A model generated the notes under the pieces. The model saw nothing but the letters and a program-made list of their open reading frames with translations. It was not told the origin of the DNA and made no database searches. Made by a program: the position numbers and the translations under genes. Shown piece by piece: positions 27,258 to 35,023 of a DNA stretch of 64,000 nt. Every line of letters starts with the position of its first letter. Positions within the stretch are counted from its first letter, which is position 1. Origin of the DNA: Achromobacter sp. RTa (GTDB lineage: Bacteria > Pseudomonadota > Gammaproteobacteria > Burkholderiales > Burkholderiaceae_B); contig NZ_JPYO01000043.1 of the NCBI RefSeq assembly GCF_000757485.1, positions 1 to 64,000 on the forward strand. The letters run 5' to 3'.

Positions 27258-27285
27258 GGAACTTTCCTCGCCTTGCCGTTACTCA
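27258..27285 (+). promoter_or_regulatory. ECF sigma (HrpL/BtrS-type) promoter of the effector operon
   Basis: GGAACT (27258-27263), 15 nt, then TTACTCA (27279-27285), about 67 nt before the effector ATG. The hrp-box read by HrpL-type ECF sigma factors is GGAACC-N15/16-CCACNNA. The -35 element matches except for the last base, and the -10 keeps ACNNA (AC-TC-A). BtrS of Bordetella is a HrpL-like sigma that controls type III secretion. The assignment is by motif resemblance. Confidence 0.55.
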
Positions 27286-27351
27286 GACCATGAGCTTGGC
27301 GGGCCGGTCCGCGCCCGTCGCCCCTTCGACTTATCGATTCACGGGAACGCC

Positions 27352-29313
27352 ATGGTCACGCAAGTGCAGGGAACATCGGGCCAATTCCAGACGAATTTGC
27401 TCGCCGGCATCGGAAATCAGTTCCAGAATTTCGCCTCGGCGATCGGGCAGGGGCTGAGCCGCGTCCTGGCCCGGGTGCAGGGCGACCCGGTGCCTCAGTT
27501 CGGCCAACGCTATGCCCCGGTCAATGGAAACAACTTCCAGGGCAACGTCGCCGGATACCGGGTCATGGGCGACAAGGCGAAGGGCGTCGAACCGGGTTTC
27601 ATCGCCAAGCGCGACTGGACGCCCGGCGATTCCGCCAAGCTGCAGGATCCGCAACACAAATTCCATCTCCATGCGCTGCGGCTGGCGGCAGGCTGGCTGG
27701 CCGCGCAGCCTCCGCAGGGCGGGCCAAGCGATCAGGCGCTGGACGCGATGATGCAGCGGGTGCTGGCGTCCATCGCCGGGTCCGGATCGCCTCATGCCGA
27801 GCTGGCCGACGAGCTGCTGCAGGCAGCCAAGGAAGAGGGCGCGCCCAGCGTGCTGGAGGGCTTGCGGGCAAATGCCGGCCTGGAAGACGACTTCAAGAGC
27901 GCATTGGTTTCAACCCTGATGCAGGAGGCCTTCTCCGGCAGCGCGCAGACGGTCGACCAGACGCGAGCCGGGCAGGCCAACGAAACCCTGGACCGGTTGC
28001 GCCAGGGCATCATGGAGACCCAGCCGAAATTCAACAAAAACCACTACATCAAGCTGGATTACTACGAATCCGATAAGTCCGGCGACCGCTACCACATCCC
28101 CAGCGACAAGGCGAAGAACGCGCTGCATCGCTGGTACACCGGCGCCACGGCAAAGGACCGCAACGAAGGGGCCGTGCGCGAGGCGCTGGCCAACGACCTG
28201 ATGCGCGGGCTGGGCATCCAGAGTCAGAAGCTCAAGATCGTGGAAGGGGAGTACGCCGACGGCACTCCCAAGCTCATGCTGGACGGCACCCACGTGGACA
28301 GCGTGGATGGAAACTCGTTCAGCGACTTCGACGGCAAGCCCCTGCGCGGCGAGCGCTATCTGAAGGATGGCATGCTGGTGCGCAACACCCAGGCGCAGGG
28401 CGATGCCCAGGGCGTGTACAGCGGGCCGCCGGAGCTGGATTCCAGCATGAACGAACTGGGCCGCAACAAGATCCTGCTGTTGCTGATGGCGGATCGCGAC
28501 GCGCTGGGCTCCAAGGGCGGCAACAAGGGCTACGTGGGCAATACCTTCGTGGGCATCGACCCCGGCCACGCGCTTGAAGGAGGCTTGTTGAGCCGGCGCG
28601 GCGACATCAATTCGGATTTCTCGTTCAAGCAGCCCGGCGTGTTCGCGTCCCAGGGCTACAAGAATTTCTCCATGTTCGACCAAAGCCCGCTTTCCGAGAA
28701 GATGGAGGGCGTGCGGCAGATCGCCAGGTTGAAGGAATCCGGCGCCGACGGCCGGCTGTTCGACCTGTATGCGCAGCAATTCGGCAACGGGCGGCCCGAC
28801 GCCGCCAATTTCGGCCAGCACATCCAGGACATCAAGGCGCAATATGAAGGACGGCGCGACGACATTCTGCAGATTTTCCAGGAGCGGCTCGCCGTGGACG
28901 ATTTCGATTTCGGCGTGCCGCGCAACGATATTACCCACGTGAACCTGCGCGACATATCCCTCAACATGCTTGACGGACTGGAGAAGCTGACCTCCCCGAC
29001 CATCGCGAAGACCGGCAGCGGCATTCGGCTGCAACACCCGCAGATCAGCGACCCCGACAAACGCAAGGAGTGGCACATCAGCCAGGACCCCGCCAACAAC
29101 AAACTGTTGTTCACCTGCTCCGGCTCGAAGAGCGATGTGGCCAAGATGAACAAGGCGCTTCAAAGCTATCTGGGCGGCCACGCCGCGCAGTTCGGGGCGG
29201 CTCTCGATATCTCCCCGAACGGCAACGAGGTCACGCTGCGCGTTCCCGCCAATATGGTGGCGCAGCTTGGCGCGTTGTTCAGCCCCACGGCCATCCTCAG
29301 TTACAAGCATTGA
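27352..29313 (+). CDS. Putative type III secretion effector with kinase-like core (unrecognised family)
   Basis: A 653-residue protein that I cannot place in a named family. The first 45 residues are Gln-, Asn- and Ser-rich with few charges, as in type III signals; there is no Sec signal or membrane span. Residues 130-220 are helical and suit chaperone binding. Residues 230-410 hold a kinase-like set: K234 in HYIKLDYY, E277 in VREALANDLMRGLGI, ADRDALGSKGGNKGY (D381, D383, N391) and GIDPGHAL (D403), resembling the Lys, Glu, DRxxxxN and DxG-like residues of PI4K/HipA-type kinases. Residues 420-653 match nothing I know. The ATG is favoured because upstream frame extension runs into the hydratase gene; the ribosome site is weak (ACGGGA). 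Two CesT chaperone genes follow. It is near the length of Bordetella BteA, but I do not see BteA's N-terminal helical bundle. Codon use is less GC-extreme than that of its neighbours. Confidence 0.72.
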   Translation: MVTQVQGTSGQFQTNLLAGIGNQFQNFASAIGQGLSRVLARVQGDPVPQFGQRYAPVNGNNFQGNVAGYRVMGDKAKGVEPGFIAKRDWTPGDSAKLQDPQHKFHLHALRLAAGWLAAQPPQGGPSDQALDAMMQRVLASIAGSGSPHAELADELLQAAKEEGAPSVLEGLRANAGLEDDFKSALVSTLMQEAFSGSAQTVDQTRAGQANETLDRLRQGIMETQPKFNKNHYIKLDYYESDKSGDRYHIPSDKAKNALHRWYTGATAKDRNEGAVREALANDLMRGLGIQSQKLKIVEGEYADGTPKLMLDGTHVDSVDGNSFSDFDGKPLRGERYLKDGMLVRNTQAQGDAQGVYSGPPELDSSMNELGRNKILLLLMADRDALGSKGGNKGYVGNTFVGIDPGHALEGGLLSRRGDINSDFSFKQPGVFASQGYKNFSMFDQSPLSEKMEGVRQIARLKESGADGRLFDLYAQQFGNGRPDAANFGQHIQDIKAQYEGRRDDILQIFQERLAVDDFDFGVPRNDITHVNLRDISLNMLDGLEKLTSPTIAKTGSGIRLQHPQISDPDKRKEWHISQDPANNKLLFTCSGSKSDVAKMNKALQSYLGGHAAQFGAALDISPNGNEVTLRVPANMVAQLGALFSPTAILSYKH

Positions 29314-29356
29314 GCCCTTCCGCCCAGGCTCCTTCTGCTTTCAAAGGAAATCCGCA

Positions 29357-29827
29357 ATGTCCATTTCTCTGCCCGCCAAACTGACCACCGTGGCCCAGGC
29401 CCTGGGCCGGGACGGCACGCTTTTCGATGAACAGGGCGCGGGCGCGCTGCTCGTCGATGGCACGACCCTGCTCTTGCAGTATTTCGTCGAAGGCGACACA
29501 CAGGTATTGGTGTTGGCCGCCGACCTGGGCGCAGTCGCGCCGGAGGCGCGCGCTCGCATCTACCCCATGATGCTGGCGGGGAACACCTCCTGGAGTTCGG
29601 TCGCGGGAGGCGCGCTGGCCCTGGACGATACCCGGCATCACGCGATGCTGATGCTGCGCCTGGACCTGGCCGAGCTGGGCAGCGAGGCCCTGGAGGGAAG
29701 GATCCACGCCTTCGGCGACGCCGCGGTCAACTGGCGCGCCCGGCTGGAGCTGCCGCGCGATGACGGCGCGGCGCCGCCCGCCGCGCAGCCGGAACAGGCT
29801 GCTTTCACGCCGGCCAATTTCGCCTGA
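29357..29827 (+). CDS. CesT/Tir-type type III secretion chaperone (first)
   Basis: A 156-residue acidic protein (19 Asp+Glu against 10 Lys+Arg by my count). It has the class I chaperone layout: an N-terminal helix, a strand with LLVDGTTLLLQYF, then VLVLAADLGAVAPEARARIYPMMLAGN, and the central helix-strand pair. The last 25 residues are Pro/Ala-rich and longer than in minimal CesT proteins. AAAGGAAA lies about 8 nt before ATG 29357. It is 43 nt downstream of the effector gene, the usual pairing for a dedicated chaperone that keeps the effector's N-terminal segment partly unfolded for secretion. Confidence 0.72.
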   Translation: MSISLPAKLTTVAQALGRDGTLFDEQGAGALLVDGTTLLLQYFVEGDTQVLVLAADLGAVAPEARARIYPMMLAGNTSWSSVAGGALALDDTRHHAMLMLRLDLAELGSEALEGRIHAFGDAAVNWRARLELPRDDGAAPPAAQPEQAAFTPANFA

Positions 29828-29864
29828 TCTTCCCTCCCGACCCTTACGCCGAACGCGCCGCCCT

Positions 29865-30251
29865 ATGAACATCGACACTTTCCTCGCGCTGGTCAACGCC
29901 TACTGCTCGCGGGCCGGCCTGCCTCCCGCCTCCCTCGAAAACGAACACTGTGTGCTTCTGCCGCAGCCTGGGCAAGCGGTGATACTGGCCTGGGACGCCG
30001 CGGAAGAAGAGGTGCTGGTGCTGGCTCCCGTAGGGTCGGAACCGGTGGAGCTGGACGGGGAATCCGCCGTCCAGCTGCTGGGCGACGCCTATCTCGGCCA
30101 GAACCTGGCGGGCGCCGCCGCCGGCATCGATCCGCAGACGGGCGGCCTGGTCCTGTGGCGGCGCCTGCCCGCCTATGGCCTCACGGCCGACCGGCTGGAG
30201 CGCGGCATCCAGCGCACCGTCGTCGCGGCGCAGGCCTGCCTGGGCAATTGA
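29865..30251 (+). CDS. CesT-like type III secretion chaperone (second)
   Basis: A 128-residue acidic protein (15 Asp+Glu against 6 Arg by my count, no lysine). The pattern MNIDTFLALVNAYCSRAGLPP, then CVLLPQPGQAVILAWD and VLVLAPVG, a central AYLGQNLAGAAAGIDPQTGGLVLWRRLP and a final helix is that of class I/CesT chaperones. It differs in sequence from its upstream neighbour, so it may serve another region of the same effector or form a heterodimer with it. It starts 37 nt after the first chaperone gene; no strong ribosome site is visible. It converges with the LysR gene, 21 nt apart. Confidence 0.65.
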   Translation: MNIDTFLALVNAYCSRAGLPPASLENEHCVLLPQPGQAVILAWDAAEEEVLVLAPVGSEPVELDGESAVQLLGDAYLGQNLAGAAAGIDPQTGGLVLWRRLPAYGLTADRLERGIQRTVVAAQACLGN

Positions 30252-30272
30252 GGTTCAGGCGCGGGCGGGGGA

Positions 30273-31187
30273 TCAATCCTGTTCGCGCGTGGCCGCCACG
30301 ATAGGGTCGTCGAGCAGGTATTCGGCAACCTGTTCGACGAAGGGCGAGGGCGGGACGCCGGCCTGGGTGACGAGCGTCAGCTCGCGCAGCGCCCAGGGCT
30401 CGCGCAGGGCCACCGCCGCGATCCGCTCTTCGCGCAGCGCGCTGGCCGCCACGCTGCGCGGCACCAGCGATACGCCCACGCCGGCTTCCACCATGGACAG
30501 CACCGCGTCGAAGGTGTGCACGTGGATGCGCACCTTGGGCACCTTGCCCGCCAGCTTCGCCATGTCGTGCAGGAAAATATAGTTGCTGCTGGAGCGGCTC
30601 ATGCACACGAAATCCAGGTCCAGCACCGCCGGGAACCGCACCGGCGAGCTCTCCACCACGGGGTGGTTCAAGGGCGCCGCGATGATCAGTTCATCGACGG
30701 CATAGCGCGTTGCGTTGACGCCGGCGGACTTGGCGCGGCCGGCGAAGATGCCGATGTCGGCCTCCTGGCCGGCGATGGCCGCTTCGATGGTATTGCTGGA
30801 ACGCTCTTCGAGCAGGATGTTGACGTTGGGGTTGGCCGACAGGAAGCGGCTCAGGCTGGGCACGATGAAGCCGTTGAGCGAACTGCTGTTGGCGAACAGC
30901 TTGACGCTGCCCTTCAGGCCGCTGGCGAAGCCGCTGACCTCGCCGTGCATGCGCTCGACTCCGGCCAATAGCGAGCGCACGTGCTTGAGCACGAACGTGC
31001 CTTCAGGCGTCAGTTCCATGCCGCGCGCTTCCCGCTTGAACAGCGGCACGCCCATGGCGAACTCCAGGTTCTTCAGGCGATAGCTGGCCGACGAGGCGGT
31101 CAGGTGCACCGCGTTGGCGCCGCCGGACAGGCTCTTCGCCTCGGCGATCGCGAGAAACAGGCGGAGATCGGTAAGTTCATAGCGCAT
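30273..31187 (-). CDS. LysR-family transcriptional regulator
   Basis: A 304-residue LysR regulator. The N-terminal winged helix (residues 1-62) has LTDLRLFLAIAEAKSLSGGANAVHLTASSASYRLKNLE. The effector-binding domain from about residue 90 (VKLFANSSSLNGFIVPSLSRF) is of the CysB/NAC-like type. It is transcribed toward the effector operon, so it is not clearly tied to it. The next gene on its upstream side is cardiolipin synthase, on the same strand. No target can be assigned. Confidence 0.9.
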   Translation of the reverse strand: MRYELTDLRLFLAIAEAKSLSGGANAVHLTASSASYRLKNLEFAMGVPLFKREARGMELTPEGTFVLKHVRSLLAGVERMHGEVSGFASGLKGSVKLFANSSSLNGFIVPSLSRFLSANPNVNILLEERSSNTIEAAIAGQEADIGIFAGRAKSAGVNATRYAVDELIIAAPLNHPVVESSPVRFPAVLDLDFVCMSRSSSNYIFLHDMAKLAGKVPKVRIHVHTFDAVLSMVEAGVGVSLVPRSVAASALREERIAAVALREPWALRELTLVTQAGVPPSPFVEQVAEYLLDDPIVAATREQD

Positions 31188-31219
31188 CGCGCAAGATTAC
31201 CGTAGTTGGGCGGCGGGCG

Positions 31220-32677
31220 TCACAGGTAGGGCGTCGCCAGCCAGATCACCTTGTTGCGCAGGCGCTTGACGAAAGGCGCCCGCTGCAGCCCTTCCAGCGT
31301 TTCGCGCTTGGCCTGGCCGATCAGCTCGTCCACCCGCGCGGCGATCCAGCGCGCCACGCCCGGGTCGTAGATCTCCGTGTCCAGTTCGAAGTTCAAGCGC
31401 AGGCTGCGGGGGTCCAGGTTGGACGACCCTACATACGCCCAGGCGTCGTCCACGGTCATCAGCTTGGAGTGGTCGAATGCGCCGCGCGAACGCCAGACCC
31501 GGCAGCCGGTGCGCACCACCTGGTCCAGTTGCGCCGTCATCGCGTAGTCGACCAGCCGAAGGTTGTTCTTGCCCGGGATGACGATATCCACCACCACCCC
31601 ACGGCGCGCCGCGGTGGCCAGCGCCCCGATCAAAGTCTGGTCCGGCAGGAAATAGGGAGACTGGATGCGGACATGGCGCTGCGCCACCGCCAGCGCGCCC
31701 AGCAATATATTGTGCGAACTGCCCAGCGCGCGGTCGGGGCCGGACGGCACGCAGCGCATAGGCACGCGGCCGGTGAGCGGCATGGCGCTGGGGTCGAACC
31801 AGGGCTTGGCCGGCAAGGATTCGTGCGTGGTGAAATTCCAGTCGTGCGCGAACACGGACATCAGCTGCGTAACGATGGGCCCTTCCACGCGGAAGTGCGT
31901 GTCGCGATTGGTCGCGGGCCCGGCCAGGGCGCTCACGAAGGCGGCGCGCACGTTCATGCCGCCCGTGAAGCCGACCCGCCCGTCGATGACCAGCACCTTG
32001 CGGTGGCTGCGCAGATTGGCGTAGGGCATGCGCAGCACGCCCAGCGGATTGGTCATGAAGCGCGCCACCGGCACGCCGCCCCGCGACAGCATGCGCACGA
32101 TGGGAGGGCGGGAGTACTTGGAACCGATGGCGTCGATCAGCACACGCACTTCCACGCCGCGCGCCCGCGCCTCGATCAGGGCCTGCGCCATTTCGCGGCC
32201 GATCGGATCGTTGTCGAAGATATAGCTCTGCATCGCCACGGCGTGGCGCGCCTCGCGGATCGCCTGCAGCATGGCCGGATAGGCTTCGTCGCCGCCGGCC
32301 AGGGGCTGCACCGCATTGCCGCCCAGCAGGCGGAACCGGCTGACCCGGTCGCCCAGCACCTTCAGCGAGGCGAATTGCGGGCCGGAAATCGGCGCCACGT
32401 CCACCGGCGCGGTCTCGACCTGCTCGGCGTCCACCACCATCGCCTCGTCGCGCTGCTGCGACAGCCGCGTCTTGCGGATCCGGTTGATGCCGGCCACGAA
32501 ATACACCAGCGCCCCGAACAACGGCGAAAACAGCGCCACCCCCACCCAGCCGATGGCTGCCCGCACGTCCTGTTTGGTCATCGCGGCATGCACCGCGGCG
32601 CCGGTCCCCGCCACGATGCTGATGGCAAATACCAGATGGGGCCAGTAATCGATCAAAATAGCGTGTATGCGGTCCAT
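31220..32677 (-). CDS. cls: Cardiolipin synthase (phospholipase D family)
   Basis: A 485-residue membrane-bound enzyme. Two N-terminal hydrophobic spans (about residues 10-32 and 40-62) are followed by two phospholipase-D catalytic domains. HKD motif 1 is H225-x-K227-x4-D232 in HRKVLVIDGRVGFTGG. Motif 2 is H403-x-K405-x4-D410 in DHSKLMTVDDAWAYVGSSN. It condenses two phosphatidylglycerols to cardiolipin and glycerol (or uses PE, in the ClsC type). Length and the two-span N-terminus match ClsA. The start is ATG 32677. The LysR gene downstream is on the same strand. Confidence 0.93.
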   Translation of the reverse strand: MDRIHAILIDYWPHLVFAISIVAGTGAAVHAAMTKQDVRAAIGWVGVALFSPLFGALVYFVAGINRIRKTRLSQQRDEAMVVDAEQVETAPVDVAPISGPQFASLKVLGDRVSRFRLLGGNAVQPLAGGDEAYPAMLQAIREARHAVAMQSYIFDNDPIGREMAQALIEARARGVEVRVLIDAIGSKYSRPPIVRMLSRGGVPVARFMTNPLGVLRMPYANLRSHRKVLVIDGRVGFTGGMNVRAAFVSALAGPATNRDTHFRVEGPIVTQLMSVFAHDWNFTTHESLPAKPWFDPSAMPLTGRVPMRCVPSGPDRALGSSHNILLGALAVAQRHVRIQSPYFLPDQTLIGALATAARRGVVVDIVIPGKNNLRLVDYAMTAQLDQVVRTGCRVWRSRGAFDHSKLMTVDDAWAYVGSSNLDPRSLRLNFELDTEIYDPGVARWIAARVDELIGQAKRETLEGLQRAPFVKRLRNKVIWLATPYL

Positions 32678-32768
32678 GGCGATGGCGTGGGAAACAGCCT
32701 CCAGACGGAATCAATGCGCAAGGATATCAAGGCGGCGGAGCCTGGCAAGTAGGCCGGCTGCGCCCGCT

Positions 32769-32798
32769 TTCACACCGTCTTGAAAAACGTGCTAGAAT
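32769..32798 (+). promoter_or_regulatory. Sigma-70 promoter of tRNA-His
   Basis: TTCACA (-35, 32769-32774), an 18-nt spacer and TAGAAT (-10, 32793-32798), about 63 nt before the mature tRNA. One mismatch to consensus at each hexamer. Confidence 0.6.
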
Positions 32799-32860
32799 TC
32801 GGCCTCTTCGTTGATGAGCTTCTCTTTTCAGAGAGCCAGCGCGAAGAAAGCAGTACCAGT

Positions 32861-32937
32861 GGTGGCTGTAGCTCAGTTGGTAGAGTCCCGGATTGTGATT
32901 CCGGTTGTCGTGGGTTCGAGTCCCATCAGCCACCCCA
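32861..32937 (+). tRNA. tRNA-His (anticodon GTG)
   Basis: A 77-nt cloverleaf. Acceptor GTGGCTG pairs with CAGCCAC, plus the histidine-specific extra G(-1) at 32861 opposite C73. D-arm GCTCAGTTGGTAGAGT; anticodon loop around GTG in CGGATTGTGATTCCG; T-arm GGGTTCGAGTCCC; genome-encoded CCA at the end (32935-32937). It closely resembles E. coli tRNA-His. A single-gene transcript, with a sigma-70 promoter upstream and an intrinsic terminator downstream. Confidence 0.97.
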
Positions 32938-32968
32938 CAGAATTTGAGTGAAATCAAGCATGAAATCA

Positions 32969-32999
32969 GGCACTTACGCGAAAGCGAAGTGCCTTTTTT
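32969..32999 (+). terminator. Intrinsic terminator of tRNA-His
   Basis: GGCACTT (32969-32975), an 11-nt loop, AAGTGCC (32987-32993) and then TTTTTT, 32 nt after the tRNA end. A standard Rho-independent terminator. Confidence 0.85.
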
Positions 33000-33041
33000 C
33001 TTTTCGGCCTGGGCTACTGAATGGCTGCCCATGGAGGAATC

Positions 33042-33491
33042 ATGCACATCACCTATAGGCCCGCGATCCCGCAGGACGCCGATGCCTGCATCACGCTGCG
33101 CGCCATGACCCGCGAAAATGCGGTGTCCGAAGCCGAGCTGGCCGAGGCGGGAATTACCGCCGAAACATGGGCGGCGGGAATTGCCGAGGGCCTGTACCCC
33201 GGTTTTGTCGCGTTGGACGGCGCCAAGCTCGCCGGATATTGCTTCGGCCACCGGGATACCGGTGAAATCGTCGTGCTGGCGCTGCTGCCCGAGTACGAGG
33301 GGCAGGGCGTGGGCAAGACGGTCCTGGACATGGCGGCCAGCTTTTTGAAGGCGCTTGGCCACACCCGCTTGTTCCTGGGCTGCGCAACCGATCCGGCCGT
33401 GCGCTCGTATGGCTTTTATCGCCATCTGGGCTGGCGTTCGACCGGCGCGCTTAATGACGCGGGCGACGAGGTGCTGGAATACCGTTACTAG
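33042..33491 (+). CDS. GNAT-family N-acetyltransferase
   Basis: A 149-residue GNAT protein. It has the acetyl-CoA pyrophosphate loop LPEYEGQGVGKTVLDMA near residue 90, ITYRPAIPQDADACITLR at the N-terminus and YGFYRHLGW near the C-terminus. ATG 33042 follows GGAGG by 4 nt; an in-frame ATG at 33021 lacks a ribosome site. The substrate (small amine or protein) is unknown. It lies just after the tRNA-His terminator. Confidence 0.88.
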   Translation: MHITYRPAIPQDADACITLRAMTRENAVSEAELAEAGITAETWAAGIAEGLYPGFVALDGAKLAGYCFGHRDTGEIVVLALLPEYEGQGVGKTVLDMAASFLKALGHTRLFLGCATDPAVRSYGFYRHLGWRSTGALNDAGDEVLEYRY

Positions 33492-33512
33492 CAGACGCGC
33501 CCGGTCCTGGCT

Positions 33513-34913
33513 TCAAGCGAACCTTTTAACGATATCGGCCAGGCGGTCGCAGGATCTCGCGAGTTCCCGGGTGGGCGACGTGGCCACCCCCAGCAAGAGT
33601 CCGGATCGGCGTCCCTGCGGCGATGCGTACCAGACCGAAAGCGGGGTGGGGAACATGCCGAACGCCAGCGCCTCGCGCGCAATGGCGAGGTCCGGCGCGC
33701 TATCGGGCAATCGCAGCAGGACGGCCAGGCCCGTCGCGATCATGTGGTTGGCGTCGAAATGCCGGCGCAGCTGCGCCAGCAGGTCTTCCATCCTGGCGGC
33801 ATAGGCGCGTTTCGTGCGGCGGAGGTGCCGCAGATAGTGGCCTTCCTGCATGAACCTGGCGATTGCAAGCTGCACGGCGGGCCCCGGGGGCGGAGCAAGA
33901 CAGGCCGCGGCCTCGGCGAACGTGGCCATGAGGCCGGCGGGCACGACGATGAATCCCAGGCGCAGCGCGGGCGTGATCGTTTTGCTGAACGATCCGATGT
34001 GGATGACGCGGCCCGCGCGGTCGAGCGATGCCAGCGCCGGAGCGGCGCGTCCGGTCAGCTGCAGTTCGCTGAGGTAGTCGTCCTCGATGATCCAGGCCCC
34101 GCTCGCCGCGGCCCAATCGAGCAGCTTCAGGCGTCGCTCCAGCGTCAGGGTCGGCCCCAGCGGCGCCTGCTGGCCGGGCGTCACGACCGCGAGCTTGGCG
34201 TCGGGAGCCCGGCGCAGCCCTTGGTCGATATCGATGCCGCCGGCATCGACGGGAATGGGCGCCACGGACATCCGTGCGAGCTCGAGGCCCTTGCGCGCGA
34301 AGGGAAAGCCCGGATCTTCGATCCAGGCTTTCTTTCCTTCGACGCCGAGGACGCGAAGCGCCAGCCCCAGTCCGGCGCCATACCCGCCGGTGACGATGAT
34401 TTGCGATGGCGAGCAGTCGATGCCGCGGGCGACGGCGAGGTAGCCCGCGATCTCCTGCCGCAGCCCCGGTTCGCCGCGTGGATCCGGATAGATGGGCGCG
34501 GCGCCGATTTCCGCGCGGATGGCATGGGATCGGATGCGGGCCAGCAGCGTCTTGGGAAGGGTCTCGGCGGCCGGTACGCCCATTTGGAAGAAGGCGGGGC
34601 CTTGGGTCATTTCCTGGTAGGTTTCCAGGAAGGACCCGGGATCCGCCCGCTGCTCTTTCCTTGCCCTGGCCCGTGGGCGCTGGGCCACGAGCGTTCCGGT
34701 CGCGCGGGACGCCACGATCAGCTGCGCGGCGTCGAGCCGTTCGTAGGCGGTCCGGACTGTCCCGCGGGCAACGCCGAGCTGGGCGGCCAGGTCCTGCCAG
34801 GAGGGCAGGCGCGCGCTTGGCTCGAGGGCGCCGCTTTCGATCGCGGCGGCGATTCTTTGTCGGATTTGCTCGGCAAGCGGGGTCTTGGCCGAACGGTCGA
34901 TACTGAGGTCCAT
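33513..34913 (-). CDS. MocR/PdxR-type GntR regulator with aminotransferase-like domain
   Basis: A 466-residue protein. The N-terminal GntR winged helix (residues 1-75) has LAEQIRQRIAAAIESGAL and ARGTVRTAYERLDA. The remainder is a fold-type I PLP domain, with the PLP-binding lysine K311 in HIGSFSKTITPALRLGF and the E-DDY segment at 277-280. MocR proteins use PLP or PLP-adducts as effector; PdxR types control vitamin B6 synthesis, others control nearby genes. It is divergent from the cupin and AhpD-like genes at 35024, its likeliest targets. It converges with GNAT. Confidence 0.93.
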   Translation of the reverse strand: MDLSIDRSAKTPLAEQIRQRIAAAIESGALEPSARLPSWQDLAAQLGVARGTVRTAYERLDAAQLIVASRATGTLVAQRPRARARKEQRADPGSFLETYQEMTQGPAFFQMGVPAAETLPKTLLARIRSHAIRAEIGAAPIYPDPRGEPGLRQEIAGYLAVARGIDCSPSQIIVTGGYGAGLGLALRVLGVEGKKAWIEDPGFPFARKGLELARMSVAPIPVDAGGIDIDQGLRRAPDAKLAVVTPGQQAPLGPTLTLERRLKLLDWAAASGAWIIEDDYLSELQLTGRAAPALASLDRAGRVIHIGSFSKTITPALRLGFIVVPAGLMATFAEAAACLAPPPGPAVQLAIARFMQEGHYLRHLRRTKRAYAARMEDLLAQLRRHFDANHMIATGLAVLLRLPDSAPDLAIAREALAFGMFPTPLSVWYASPQGRRSGLLLGVATSPTRELARSCDRLADIVKRFA

Positions 34914-35023
34914 GGGCGGCGGTTTCGTTCGTGGTACACGATTATTTTATATTTTTGGTTCTTTTTATTGGCCTTGTCAGGGAATAAATTGGAAGGACTT
35001 TCCCTATGCAAGGAGCAAGTCCC
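34914..35023. promoter_or_regulatory. AT-rich divergent promoter region between MocR gene and cupin gene
   Basis: The tract around 34937-34972 is the most AT-rich stretch of the neighbourhood (TTATTTTATATTTTTGG). It lies between two outward-reading genes. This is the expected place for the MocR binding sites and both promoters; I see no unambiguous pair of hexamers. Confidence 0.4.

Noticed and set aside
26716..27351. Possible longer N-terminus of the putative effector
   Set aside because: The frame overlaps the enoyl-CoA hydratase gene out of phase, has no ribosome site and would precede the promoter at 27258.
32861..32937. tRNA-His as an integration site of a genomic island
   Set aside because: I see no second copy of the tRNA 3' end in the window and no integrase; what follows is its own terminator and a GNAT gene.
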